Shown piece by piece: positions 1-14,200 of a DNA stretch of 64,000 bases. A program made the translations under genes and the position numbers. The stretch is taken from assembly GCA_907165065.1 (NCBI GenBank), contig OU015528.1, positions 33,812,515-33,876,514 of the forward strand. Reading direction: 5' to 3'. The notes beneath the pieces are model-generated. The model saw nothing but the letters and a program-made list of their open reading frames with translations. It was not told the DNA's origin and did no database searches. Position 1 is the first letter of the stretch. Each line of letters opens with the position of its first letter. Source of the stretch: Caprimulgus europaeus. Taxonomy: Eukaryota > Chordata > Aves > Caprimulgiformes > Caprimulgidae.

Positions 1-3000
1 TGTGGGTGGGAGATCAGGAGTAATTCTTTTGGTAGCAACATTGGATGAAACTAAGTGTGCTGGTAACGTGACATCAGTTGATCTGTCCATGCAATAAAAA
101 GAAGATTGTATAAATAATTATTTCAGCTAAGCAACAACACAAAAAATATCAAATTAGTAATTCAGAGTAGAACACTAGTAGTTATGATACAGTGTAGCAT
201 CATTTTCTCTACTGAAGCTCTTCAGTTGCTCTTCAACAACACAAGGTGCAACCAAAATACAATAAAAGCAGAAGTGACAGTGCTGTGTTAAAACAAGTCC
301 AGCCATTCAGCACCAATGCATAGGAAAATGGGAACCTCTAGAATAGGAGCAGTGATGAAGCTAACCAGAATTTTACTGAAAACTCCTTGGAGATAAAAAG
401 ATCAATTGGGATCAAGGAGGTGGAGTCTTGTCTTTGCAGAATAAGGTTTTTGCCGTTTACTTTACCAAGCCAGAATTTTACCCAGTTTAGAGTATGTATA
501 CTTTGCGGTGAACCAGTTTGGGAATACCAAGTTTACATATAGGACAGCTGCTACATTTCATCACACAAAGTGGCATTTTGCAGAGACCATGCACTGTAAA
601 ATTAGTACAGTCAAAGCAGCATCCTGCTCTACCTGGGATAATTGGCCTTTCTGAGGGCACCTAACACGGGAATATAACTTCCAGCTCTGGATCCAGCTCA
701 TTCATCCATGCCTTGGGGACTTCTGCACTCTGCAACGCAGGATATATATTTCCTGCCCTAAATGCGGGTGTGTTGTGCACAGATTTCCAGATACTCAAAC
801 TTACACCGTCACTGTTAGAATTTGTTTGTAGCAGATGCTCTCAAAGCTGTTTTCTTTTTAATTCCTCAAATCCATGCTATGGAATTGAGTTGATGCAAAT
901 TAAGACCAGCAAAATAATTTACAGAATACCTTATTATGAATGAAATTGGTTAATCCTAGTTCATTTCCACCCTCAGCAGCCTCACTGAAGTAATGGATAT
1001 TTCAGTGACAATGAGTTTTTAAATTGGTTGCATAACATATAATCTATGCTGTGGATAACTTCCAGTTGGGTGTTCAGCCCGGTTGGTGGTGTGACCCATA
1101 ACACTTGATTTAGGAAGGTTGTACTTTATGACTTTAGGCTTGTTATTTTGAGTCTTTGTCTACGCTCAGATGTATTTTGAATTAGTTTCTTCTGTAGTCA
1201 AGGTATAGTATGATAATAAGCAAACTATGCTGTGCTTTTTCTAGATGCTGTCCTCTCATATAAATAACCATAATTTAGGAACAGCTTCATTGAATTTGGA
1301 GGGATGAAATTATAGACCTGGAATTTGGAGGAAATTTCCAGTTTCCAAAATAGATGAATGTGATAGTTGTAAAAATAAGCAACTTCAAGAGTTGCAGAGG
1401 ATATTCTGAAACTAAGAGAGACAAAGGGGTTTTTTTTCCCCAGACTTCTAATAAATATCTTTTCTCAATTAAACTGTCCTGTTCTTCATCAAAATTTAAG
1501 ATAAACAATACCTTATAAACAAACAGGTAAAAAACAGAACAAACATTCTAGCAGTTGTCTTCATAAATTACAATAAAATGATATATATTCCTGTTGTGTA
1601 TTGTTTCAGTATTTGAACAAGATTAATCGTGTATGCAGTACTCGTATAATCTATTTGAAATAGCGCAGCAAAAACAGGTAATAACTCACAAAGTAAAATA
1701 ATACTAATACAATCTGTGAGCATGGGAGGAAGAGGAATTCCATTCAGTCCTTTTTTAATTGCTTCTGGTGGCTTCTGTATTATATTTCTTCAGTTATTTA
1801 AGCTTTAAAAGATGTGAGTTAAGTACAGTAAATGATTGACATGTTGGAATGTTTTTGTGACTTACCCTGGTAATTATTACTTAGCAAACTGTTTTCAGCG
1901 CCAAATGAACAGCCATGAATCAGTTTTAAAAGTAAATGGATCATTTCATCTAGGGAACATTGTGAATTTAATATACAAAACAAGCCAAGAGCCAGAATCT
2001 GTACCTAAAATTAAGTGTCAGGTGCTTGTCAGATTAATTCAGCACTGTGTGTGTTTGATCTGATCTTTGATCTTTACTTTCTTTTGACCCTAATTGTTTG
2101 CTCTGCTCTGCTCCCTCTGCTGGAGTCTTGGATAAACTGAATGGTAAAATTGTTTCCTGAAAAGATTAATCGTGCACGTACTGTTTGCTTTACAAATGTT
2201 CTGCAGTCTAGATTTAAGTAAGTCTTTGATGGCTGTGTGTATGAGAGAATTGCCTGCTATGTTCAAGAATAATGCATGCTGTTTAAAACGACTGTGTTAC
2301 AGAGCTTCTGCAGTAATAAGTCAAACTTTGCTGTTTGTGACACTGACAGGTGTTGGGAGTGCAGAATTTTGGCCAAAGCATTTTGTTTGTGTTGAATCCA
2401 GACATGGCCTGTCAGCCTGTTTTGCTGGGATCTGATACTTAATATTCACCCAAAGGGGTTATGAGCCCAATCCACAACAACAGAGAAGTGTAGACAGAGC
2501 CCTCCTGACCTTGCTGGATCACCTTTGAGGCTTCCCTAGGTTCAAAGTGCCTGTTCCTTCCCATAGGTATCTCTGTACATTTGCAGTGGTTGTATCTTCT
2601 GTAAGCAAAACACGCTGCTGGAACAAGAACCACTGGTGTGTCAAGGAAGGGAAGGACAGTGCGAAGGGGACAGTGGGATTACATTTACTGGCATAAATCT
2701 CTTAATGAGGTGCACAGGCACACATACTCTTTCCAGAGGGTCTATTCTCATGATACCACACAACATAATTTGCTTCTTGCATGGTGTTTTTTAATACAAA
2801 GGTGTTGGGTCTCTGGAAACAGTGAACTTCAATGTCAAGTAACAGAAATTTTCTGTAAAATATGAGTAACAAGCAATCCTGTTTTAGCCTGCATCACTTC
2901 TGTGCTAAATTTTTTAAATTATTGAATGGGATCAGTTGCTGATAATTTGCTAATATAAATGATATTACACGGAATAATGAATTTTTAAATATGTAATTTT

Positions 3001-6000
3001 AGCACTTGTCATTATCAACATGCAGAAGGGCAGATATATCCATGCTATTGCCACTTAATACCTTGATAGAGAGATTGCCTGCTCTGTGTAATGGCTATTA
3101 TAACTCCCTCTCTTTACTGCTTCTTCCAGCAAATTTACCACTTTTTTCCAAAATATTTTTCCAAATACAAAGACATACTGCTTCAAATATGAATAATTTA
3201 GTGGAAATTCACATCTCAATCATAGTTTACTAGAGTCCTTCAAAGAACCACAGATGAAGTTTGGATCTAGTTGTGAGAAGAAATGCTATGATTTAATTGT
3301 CAGGAAGCACTTCCAGTGCTTATTTATGCATGCTCATACTCTGCCCTGTGCTGCTCTGCATGGGTGTATTAAACATGCAAATACATGGCTACCAATTTTC
3401 ATGTTGATTTTGGAAGATAATGTGATATAGGACCATTAAAATCAAAATATAGTAATTGTTTTCTGAGGCTATTGACAGCTTATGCATCTCCATTTGGAAA
3501 ACTGATGTAAATGCCATGGTGTGGACAGTGTGATCTAACGAAAAGAGCACTGGACAAATCATCATCAGTGTTTGGTTCCTCTGTGGGGTATAACCTGCCA
3601 TTTGACTGTGAGCATGTCACTTCGCCATTAGGTGTCTTAGTTTCCCTTCTGTAAAATGATGGCAATTAGTATTCTATATGTATTTATTGAGACCCTTGAA
3701 TGAAAATATGCTCCAGGAATTTATTTGTAAGAAATAGGAAATACTACTACTACTACAGTGTTGGCAAATAGATTTATCTTCTTTAAGTAGCTGTAGCAGA
3801 TGAAGTTATTTTGAATATCTGTAATGAAGCATTTGCATTAGTAGATGGCGTGCACTTGATAGCCAGCGTATTCTTCTGTCGTACAGTGGAGCTAGTGAAG
3901 TATTCTGCCAACAGCAGAAACAAGAGTGCTGTGTTAAAAAGATAGGCATAGCAAGGGAAGAGTGGTAGTAATTCTCACCCCTTTTCATTATTTTGTATTA
4001 CTACATTTAATATAGTGTCAAATTTTGCTGTAAATGGATTAAGGAAATTGTCTTAGTTCAGGAGCTGTTGTCAGCTGGTAAGAACTCAGTACCTTCAGTC
4101 TTGCCAATATTTTTATGAGTGCTTTATCTTTCAAAGACTTTCATGAAAATAATACTAATAACAAGTCTTGATCATTTTTTAAAAATCAAATGAGTTTCAA
4201 CTGTTTAAAAAAAAGATAGGCTACAAAATTAATTGTCTCTAATATTGGATTATTGTATTAGTCCTGCAAAGGGTAGACAAGTTTGTACCACTCAGTTTAA
4301 TAGAGGCTTAGCCTAGCAGTAGATTAACAGGTTGGTGAAAGTCTCGCATATATCCCAAGACAGATTTTTGTTCTCCTTTAGAAGACATAAATATAATGAG
4401 GAAAACTGGTCTTCCAAGATGAATAGTCAGTGAAACATCTCTTGTAATAACAGCTAATAACTGGTTAGTAACTTGGCTTCCAGACTCATCTATTATGTGT
4501 TAAGAACTAGTTTACTTAACTTGTTTTACTGGCTTTTGGGAATTAATTGTGAACTACTCACTTTTAAGATGATTTCAACATGTATATGCCTGGACAACAA
4601 AACTGGGGGGAAAAAAGACCTGTTGTATTTACCTTCTTGGACTCCGTTTTGCAAATGCTCAGAATTTGCCCATATAGTCACCAAGAAAAAACAGATAGAT
4701 GCATGGTACAGTTTGCAGTGTTTTCTGTTCTTCAAAGATTTAATCGCAGATAGGATTCCTTTTGCGAGTCACCAGAGACACAGCATGATGATTGATTGGC
4801 ATAGAGTATAATTAAGCTATCATTATAATGAGCCATGTTTCCAGTGCAGTCATTGAAGCAAAACTTTTTGTGTTTTGAAAAGATAAAAGTTCTGTTTGCT
4901 GGTATGTTGCTTTTATAGTCAGCAGTTGGAAACAGGCTGCAGGAATGCTGATGGGAGAGCAGACAATGTCTTCATCTGACTGTTCAAAATAAACTATCAC
5001 TTTTCCAGTACTGTACATGGTGCAGGTAGATGTGGTACTATTGCTGTTAACGTTAGGAGTATTTTAAATTCATCATATACTCTTACAATGCTGCTTCTAC
5101 TGACATCGGTAGGGTTCGCATGTGCTTTGGTGGTGAGAGTAGTTCTGTTACTAACTTATTTAAAGATTTTCATTATTGTAATAATTGTTAATTTTTAACC
5201 AGTGTATCTTGTAAGAGTCTACCAATTTTGACAAGAAATGTTTGGTTTCAGCAGGTTTGGTTCTGAGTATACATGCGCAGGCACACAAAGGGCATTGGGG
5301 ACTGGATCTGATATAAGATCAGAAACATTCCACTGAGGATAGTTAAAGATCTAGTACCTTGATTTTAGTATTTTTCAGCATTACACTACAAATCCTGATG
5401 TGCAAGCCATCTTTCATCCCCTTCTCTTTTCTAGAGAGAGCAAATTGCTGATTTTGACAGGGTGGCACTGAAAGGAGAAATCAGAAAATCCGTTTGATGC
5501 ACTTTTTGGAAAGAAACCGCTGCAGATGCAGGACATAATACATACCCATTACAATTGTTACTGGTTTTCATAGCAGCAATATGTAAGCCTACAACTTACC
5601 AACTAGCTCTTTCTGGCTGTTAACTGTGCTCTATCTAGCTAGTGGCCATAAATCCTAGCTATGTCTTCTTGGCAATATAGTCCAAAGGCTGGCAAGTTTG
5701 CTGAGAACCTTCTTTATTTGTCTCTGGAGCACTGTGAGGAATTTCTGCTCAGCAGCCTGGTCTTCACAGTATTGCTCACATGAGACCCGGTGACTGATTG
5801 CATTGCTTTTTGTTTGTCTTCTCCAAACATCCCCCAAGAAGTAGCTCTGAGTCATGGGACTTTTCTCATAAGTCCCTTAGCTACTTCAGTGAAAAAAAAT
5901 TGGATTAAATGCATCCATGATGATTCTCACCCAAAAGAGTATTCTGAATCTAAAATCTGTAAGCACAGATGAACTATTGCTTTGCCAGTGTAAACAATGT

Positions 6001-8185
6001 GAGGTTTTTAGGGAGAAATAATGTTGCCTGTTTAGCCAACCGATGCAGTTGGAAGAAGCAGAGTTTTTTATTTTTGTGCCTGAAAGTTTCTCGGTTTTTC
6101 CAGCTGTATCAGCTAGCCTAATCAAAGATTATCTCTCCCTGCAATAGTCTCCCTTATTTTCTTCTACCCTTATAGCTAGAACCATAACACATTGCCACAC
6201 AGGCTGGAATGGCCTGTGTATTAGTTATTACTGTGTTAAAAAATAGGTTGGAAATATATTATTGAGCAAATTTAGAAATAGAAATTATATGGTGTTATCT
6301 CCACCATCCCTATAGGTATTTAAAAGATGTTTAGGTATGGCTTTTAGGGACATGGTTTAGTGGTGGACTTGGTAGTGTTAGGTAGTGTTAGGTAGTGTTA
6401 GATTAACAGCTGGACTCGACAATCTTAAGATCTGAAGATGAATCACTCCCATCTTCCACCAAGGCAGGCTTTTTAAGTCTAAAATGTTATTTGGTATGTT
6501 TACAAAAACCCATTAAGGCATGTGTTGAAAATCTCACAATCAAAATGGTACTGTTAAAATATTTGGTTTGTCTTAATATTCAGTAGTATATGATTCAGTA
6601 TCTGGATGAGTTTTTCTTTTGCCAAATAAATCCATGTTTTTATTCCTTTGCCAGAATAAATCCTTTGAGCATTTATCAAAGTGAAAGGGTAATAACCTAC
6701 TGAATGGTATGAAAGAATTAGGTGATAAAAGTGTTACAGTAAAGAATCAAAGAATCAATTTAGTAAGTACACAGTTCTCAAATTATGCTTTGATTTTGAA
6801 GCGAATACAGAGACCTTACCCAACAGTGATTTGATAATTGTTGTAAAGTATTAACATATTTCCTTTATTTCAAAATTTCTATGTGAAGTATGTTTTTAAA
6901 TTATGCATTTTAAAATTCAGCAAAAGATCAAACATCAAAATTAACTATGCTGACTAAAAGCATATATTCTGTAATGTGAAACAGGCTCTGAGTAATAAGA
7001 ACTAGATGGAATATAAATAGGATGTCTACCCACCAAAGTACAGATAACTTTTTTACCTTGTAAGCTCTCAACAGCTGGAAGAAATAAAGTTGTCTAAATA
7101 CTACCCGAAGTAGCTGGAAACTATAAGCTCCACTACAAGTATATGTATATATGTTTAAGTAGTGCAGAGTTTTAAATTATCACATAATGTTTGCATAAAA
7201 TATGCAGGTCTCTGATATTTTTATTCTAACAGTCTACAGGACTTTTCATATAGTTGTGTAAGTTGTATCTTCCACACATAATTTTATTTTGCAGTCTGTT
7301 TACAGTTTTTATACTTAATACAATGCAATTATAATGATACTCTGGGGCATGGGGAAGACAATGGAAAACAATGAAAAAGCATGTTAAGAACAAAAAGGTA
7401 TTATATGAAATTTAGTCTAAAACATAGCTTGAATGAGCCTCTGACAGAGCTGATATGGCTGGTTGTTTCCTGTGCCAGGAACTACCGTGGAACCCCACCA
7501 GGAAGTGTGCTACAGAGCAGGATCACATTACACCCTTGTTTTATGGTTCATTTCACTTATTAAATGCAATTCGAGAACCTGCAAAAAAAGACCACTCTAA
7601 AAAGGGGGTGTTTATTATTTGAAAAGATGTCATTTCTTTGACTCAAGTAAGTTGGCTTTTGGGGACACCTGATGTGCCTAATGTAAGTCAAGGCAAATCA
7701 GTATGACCATGCAGCCAGTTGTACACCAAAAGCACAATGTTTCCATATTCATTAAATGTAGAGTGATGCAGGTAGTTCATATCTGTGCGCTTTTGCCTGC
7801 CTAGTAAACCAAGTGTGCTACAGTGCTACAACAAAAATCGTAGTAGTTTTCCTTTACTACTCCAAGTAAATTTTAATTAAGTACAGTGGTTTATTAAAAT
7901 TATGTAGACTGAAAGCATTGTTTAGTGTTCCAGCTGATTTACAGAGCATGATAAAACATTCCAAAATCCTTGGAAACAAGGAACATGCTGCAACCTGTAT
8001 TTGATTTGACAAAGCTGTGTTCATACGAAAGAAGAATATTTAGCATGCTAACTAGATAGTGATTCATCAGTTCTGGCAGAGGAACTAATTTTTATTAATG
8101 TAGTACTTAAAAATGTGTGGAATGAACAGCTGGATGCCACAGTTGTGGCATACCATATTAAGTCTCTGTCTGTTTTCCCCTACAG
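1..8185 (+). other. LGR5: LGR5 intron 1 (3' part)
   Basis: This is AT-rich intronic sequence with no coding exon that I can support and no CpG-rich stretch that would suggest promoter or exon 1. It holds a TCF/LEF-type CTTTGATCT at 2065, a CTCF-like match at 2110-2123, a short CTA/ACT triplet run near 3745 and a CR1 3' piece at about 6310-6435. Confidence 0.8.
6310..6435 (+). mobile_element. CR1 LINE 3'-end fragment with internal 10-bp tandem
   Basis: The sequence resembles the CR1 3' tail: aaaagatgtttaggtatgg, then tagggacatggtttagtggt, ggtagtgtta, then ctggactcgacaatctta. The unit ggtagtgtta is present three times in tandem at 6371-6400, where CR1 copies normally have one. The usual ATTCTATG end is missing. 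Confidence 0.8.
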
Positions 8186-8257
8186 TGATCTCAGTATGAA
8201 CAACATTACGAAGCTGCCCTCAAACCCCGTGCACAATCTCCGCTTCCTGGAAGAGCT
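8186..8257 (+). CDS. LGR5: LGR5 exon 2 (first LRR exon)
   Basis: This 72-nt exon has acceptor ccctacag and donor gtaagt, phase 2 at both ends. It encodes one LRR starting [10 protein letters not shown] (residues 1-24, the last split). N6-I7-T8 is an N-glycosylation sequon, also present at this place in mammalian LGR5. The first base completes a Leu codon begun in exon 1, which must therefore end in two bases of a Leu codon. The exon is isolated, with more than 8 kb of intron before it and 14.6 kb after. Confidence 0.95.
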
Positions 8258-11200
8258 GTAAGTATCATTGTATCCTTTATGGGCATAGTCAGCACTAGAC
8301 ACATTCCTGTGTTTGTCTCTCATACTTACTGTGGGAACCAGATAAAACGGTGCAGGAAAGCTGTCAGCCTGACACTGTTGGCACATGCGGAAACACTTAG
8401 TTGAAAAAAACCCAATTGCTTGTGATTCTGGAAATGAACTTATAAAAGAGTTACCGTGAGGCTACAGCTTCTCTAAGCAGGGACAGAGCCAAACAAATTA
8501 AGATTTTTAAACAAGGGCTGTTTAAAGGAACTGGATTGCTTTTTGGAAATAGTTAAGCAGCAGGATATTAGAAGTTTCAATACTGGCTCATGTTTATTAA
8601 AATCGCAAATAAAGCTATAATCAAAACCAAAACCTGCTGCCTCATTCTGCCTGTGTCAAGGACAATTGAATCCACATTTCATAGTATCAAGGCTTCTTGT
8701 CCTAATCACTTTTAATTACTGTTTTCTTACTCTTAAATTTAGTATCCCTGAAGGCTGACTGTAAAATGCAGAATCCTGCAAAAAGCTTAGTTACGCTATC
8801 TAGTGCATTCACTGAGGAGAAAAAGTACACTGCGAAAACTAACTAATCAAGCATGACATCAAAAGAAGAATGCTGGTTTGAAGTGATGATGACTAACCAG
8901 AAGTGAAAAGTATTGTACATTCATGAGACCTGGATTTGGTGGTGACCCTAGTTATAATGGCCCAGGCTTAAAAGAAAATTTAGGCCCCTGAGGAGTGATG
9001 GAGACTATAACCTGATGCACCATAGATCTTGTGGGAAAAAGCTGGCACCTGTATTTGCATGAATACCTCTAAAAGTTGATTAAAGGAATTGTCTAGGCAT
9101 CCAGCCTCTTATGAAATGTGGTTTATAAGCTTTTAAAAGTGAAAGCCTCCTTTTTATAGCACATTTACCTGCTAACACACCATAAAACCCAGGTAAGCTA
9201 TACAGAGTCATGGTGCTGCCCTTCTTGCAAAGACACAGACTATTTTAAGCTATGAAATTTATACAAGCCTCTGCAATTTAGGTGAGCATTGCACCAACAA
9301 CTTTTGGTGTCCTTGCTAGCATTCATTTAAATTTTGCCACTTGGTCTTTTCCAGCGGGTGTCTATGAAAAAAAAAAAAAAAAAGAAAAGAAAAAAAAAAA
9401 GAAAAAGGAAATTAAAACTATTTTGTAATGCTGACTTTGAACAATACCCTATTTGCAAGCAGATTTTCCTTTCCTGTCTTATTTTTATTACTGGTAGCAT
9501 TTAGAAAGTGTTATTTCTTTTAATTCTTTCTCTTCCTTTACTTACCTCTTTGGTTATCATTATCTGTGTTGCTGTTGGTGCAACTTTCAAATAACATGCA
9601 AATATGGACATAACAAGGAGAGGTGTCACACACCAAGTGTTAACACTATCAAGTGCATGTGAAGTGAATCATGCCACACAGACCCTGCTTGTGAATTTTT
9701 GAATCATGTTTATGTTTGCTTGTCCAATCTCCTGTCAACTGTAATAACCCCACTAAGAGCTGCCAACCCAAGAATTTCTCTCCAGATATTAAAGAAAAGA
9801 AGAAAAACAAAAGTTTGGTGTTTTCCTGGAAGGAAATTCTAATACATTAAGCCAAATTACCTTCACTTTTTCATTTTACAATCCAAAGTTAGGTGACCCA
9901 AATAGTGAAACTTATGTCACTTCTTGAGAAACTGTTCAGCAGTTTACTTCATCTGCCTGATCAAGACCTTTGAAAATGTTCTTACCTTATCCTTGTGTTG
10001 GGCTTCCTTTTTCCACTGGAAATATTAAATCGTTATCCTTATAATCCTCTGTTCCAAATTAAATAATACCAAAGCCTTTAAAGAGGTAAGGCAACTGATT
10101 ACCTCTTCTTAATGCAGATTCAAACCCATTGTGCTGAGAGGTTCTTCGGTGTTCAGAGGCATATAATACATTTCAGTCTAGTATTACAAAGGAAAAAGTA
10201 TAAACAACAGAAAGGGAACTGGATATTCAATTTTGAAGTAGGGGATAACAGCCATTGTAGTTCCCGTGCTCCCCTATGTTCCTTTCTGAGCAGTGATTTT
10301 ACATATGAAAATTATTTTGCCCATCCAGTCATTGCCACATGATTTTTATTCCCAGCTTACCTGGTAATTCTGTGTTTTGTTTATGTGGCTCAGTTAAAGG
10401 GAACCATTGCAAAATGTAACTTGGTCCATAATGCAGACATTGTAAAAATAAGATTTTACGAGATCTTTATACCAAAGCAATATTTCCGTGAAATTAAAAT
10501 CCATCTTAGAAATGTCTATCTGCTCTTTGAAATACAACAGCAGGAGTTTAAAATGTATTTTTTAGGGTTTTTTAGTGTTGAAAAAAGTGTTACTAATCCC
10601 TTTAGGAGAGGTCTGGTTCAAAAATCTGATAAAAGCTAACAACTGATCCACTGAGTTTTAGCTTAGATGTTATGTCCTAGATGTGTGGTTTGGCAATACT
10701 GGTAAGTCATTACCCCAAAAGAACTGAGATTTTATTAAGACAGTTGAACCAATTGTTTTGACTCCAAAGCAAGGATGTATAAGCCAAATCTGTTCAGCCA
10801 GTTCTGGCCTTCTAGCCTGAATCTGATCCACTCTTCCAGCCAAGGTTAGACACCTCTGCAAGCAGCATTCTTGCAATCCTGATGATCATGTCGGGTATTT
10901 ATTCTTAACCAGACTTTGATGACTGAAGTACAACATATTGAAATGGTGCTGTGTTTTTGAGGTGCATGTTCCTCTAAATGTTTTGGAAAACTTTGTGATA
11001 CTTTGAAAACTGAACTGTTCTAGCTCCTAGAAAGTTTAGTTTTGAGAAAGATCTACTATTTGTGAAAATGATGGGCCTTTCAGGCCTAATTTTCTCTTAA
11101 AGTGCATATGATGGAACTCCCACTGAGAAACAAACATGCTTTGGCTGCTTGATTATCAGCAAGTTGCTCTGCATGAACTTGTACAATTCTATTAAGTCAA

Positions 11201-14200
11201 ATTCTTTATTATAAATTCAAAATAACTGCAGATATTTATCAGCATGACTGAGTTCAAGACTCGATTTCATGTGGTGTATTTCTAGTCACATGTTATTCTA
11301 CAATACCTGTAGAATGTCAATATTAATAGAGCAGTAAGTTAGAGTAATGCATGAAAAAAGGTTTTTTTAAAAGTGTAAAGAATTACCTAGGGTAGGACTC
11401 TTCAGATTTAAGAGGCAACTACATCTGACTGTGGACATATGATTTTGTGATTAGTAACACTTCAAAGCAGTGCCTGAAACTGTTTTATTTTATAAATTGA
11501 TATCTCTGTGAAGAGTCAGGAAGAAAGCCAATAATAATTTAAAACTATTTGAATGAGATCTAACTACAAATACCTCCAACTAGATATGTCTCCACACATA
11601 CATACATACGCATATGCATAAGTATATGCACACACCCATGCATGGACGTATGTAAGGCTTATATTTTAATTATAAACACGGGAACATTCCACAGATAAGC
11701 AAAGGGCCAGAGGGGGGATCTGGGGAACTACAGGCCGGTCAGTCTGACCTCAGTGCCAGGGAAGGTGATGGCGCAGATTATCTTGAGTTCTATCACACAG
11801 CACACACAGGCCAACCAGGTGATCAGGCCCAGTCAACAGGGCTTTATGAAAGGCAGGTCCTGCCTGACTGACCTCATCTCCTTCTATGACGAGGTTACCC
11901 ACTTAGTGGATAGGGAAAGGCTGTGGATGTGGTGTACCTGGACTTTAGTAAAGCCTTTGACACCATTGCCCACAGCATTCTGCTTGGGAAACTGGCTGCC
12001 AGCAGCCTGGACAGGGACACTCTCTGCTGGGTTAAAAACTGGCTGGATGGCCGGGACCAAAGAGTGGTGGTAAATGGAGCCACTGGCCTCCAGCTGGATT
12101 TAACAAGTGGTGTTCCCCAGGGCTCGGTGTTGGGGCCAGTCCTGTTTAACATCTCTGTCAGTGAGCTGGATGAAGGGACTGAGTGCACCCTCAGTAAGTT
12201 CACAGATGACACTAAGCTGGGTGGAAGTGTTGATTTGCTGGAGGGTAGGAAGGCTCTGCAGAGGGACCTGGACAGGTTGGATCAGTGGGTGGCAACCAAC
12301 TGTATGAGGTTCAACAAGGACAAGTGCCAGGTCCTGCACTTGGGTCACAACAACCCCATGCAACGCTACAGACTTGGGGAAGAGTGTCTGGAAAGCTGCC
12401 TGTCAGGAAAGGACCTGGGGGTGTTGGTCAACAGCCAGCTGAACATGAACCAGCAGTGTGCTCAGGTGGCCAAGAAGGCCAATGGCATCCTGGCTTATAT
12501 CAGAAACAGTGTGGCCAGCAGGGAGGGAAGTGATTGTCCACCTGTACTGGGCACTGGTGAGGCCGCACCTCAAGTGCTGTGTCCAGTTTTGGGCCCCTCA
12601 TTACAAGAAGGACATTGAGGCTCTGGAGCGTGTCCAGAGAAGGACAACAAAGCTGGTGAAGGGGCTGGAGAAGAAGACTTATGAGGAGCGGCTGAGGGAA
12701 CTGGGGTTTTTAGCCTAGAGAAAAAAAGGCTAAGGAGAGACCTTCTTGCTCTTTACAACTACCTGAAAGTAACTAGGGATAGAACAAGAGGCAGTGGCCT
12801 CAAGTTGTGCCAAGTTCAAGTTGGATATCAGGAAAAATTTATTCACTGAAAGGCTTCTCAGGCACTGGAAAGGGCTGGCTAGGGAGGTGGTTGAGTCCCC
12901 ATCCCTGGAGGTGTTTAAAAGACGGGTAGATGAGGTGCTCAGAGATACCGTTTAGTAGTGGATAGATATGGTGGGATTCAGTGATCTCAAAGGTCTTTTC
13001 CAACCAAATGATTCTATGATTCTATGATTTCACAAAATCAAGCAATGAAGCCACCTTAAATTAATTGCAACCTATATACAGGTACAAGAAAGTTTGCTGA
13101 CACCTGTGTTATTTCTTAAAATAACCTTGAAGATAATTAAATATATATATACATTTTTTTTCAGATTGGTCACAATATTATTACAGTGGTTGCTCAGGCA
13201 GAAGTGCCTTTAGAAGTACATTTTACTACAATAGTGACATGCAGAGTTACAGATACAATACAAAACAGACATACTATGTTAATCTCACCATGATTTGTGT
13301 GGAAATCCCTTTACACTGCAGAAGTGATCAAGAGGCCACTGTATATGTAAAAATGAAGTCCTAGATCACCAGGCACTATCCATTACCATCTGTTCTTATT
13401 TCCTGTTTTCCCTTTACTTCTGTCTGTATTTGCTCTTTCTTCCTACAAAGAGGTTTTCAAAGCTGTTAATGGGAATTAGGTGTTCTTTTCCCCACTGACT
13501 TTGAGCAGTGGGACTGAGGTCTCTGGTTATTTACATCTTTGAAAACTGAGAGCATTAACTCCTGGGGTCTTGCATAGTCTGTATTTTTGTACTGGTGTAG
13601 GCACATTGTCACTAGCACTGAAAACTGATTCTGTACATTTTCCTGCTATGTAAGCTAGTAGAAAACATGAAAGTGCTGCACCCATATTCCAAAACTTTTT
13701 GGAGAAAGAGGGAGAATCTTGTAATTTACTTCAGCAATCTTTGGACAGGATGCTTAAATGCCAAAATCTTTCCCAAGGATTAGTCTGCCTAGATTTTAAA
13801 ACCTCCAAGGCAAAAAAAAATACCTGCAACTGGCATGCATAACAAAAGTAAAAATAGAGTATCATCTAGTGGTCTCAAACTGTCCACACACGCTTCTTTC
13901 CAATGACACTCGAATACCAGTTTTACAGCTCTTGCACAGCAGGTTTTAGTGGAGCTGTTCCTGGTAGAAATTGGCTTGTGCCACCTACATCAGCTAAAGT
14001 TTCAAGAACTTTCACTGCTAAATGACTTATGATCCCACAGGTGATTTCAGAGCTCTCCACAATCTAACACGTAAGTTGTGAATTCCCTTTCTTCCCATAA
14101 ATTGTGAATTTGTTTTCTTCACTTCATATATGCATTTATGCAGAGATGGTCTGTTCAGACTATGCCACTGTGTTCAATACGTGGTGTTTGTCAGTGAGAG

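Noticed and set aside
1-8185. LGR5 exon 1 or promoter inside the window
   Set aside because: No CpG-rich stretch and no frame encoding a signal peptide followed by a Cys-rich LRR cap ending in a phase-2 donor was seen.
11895-12363. Minus-strand frames at 11895-12212 and 12100-12363
   Set aside because: They are antisense shadows of the CR1 polymerase fragment.
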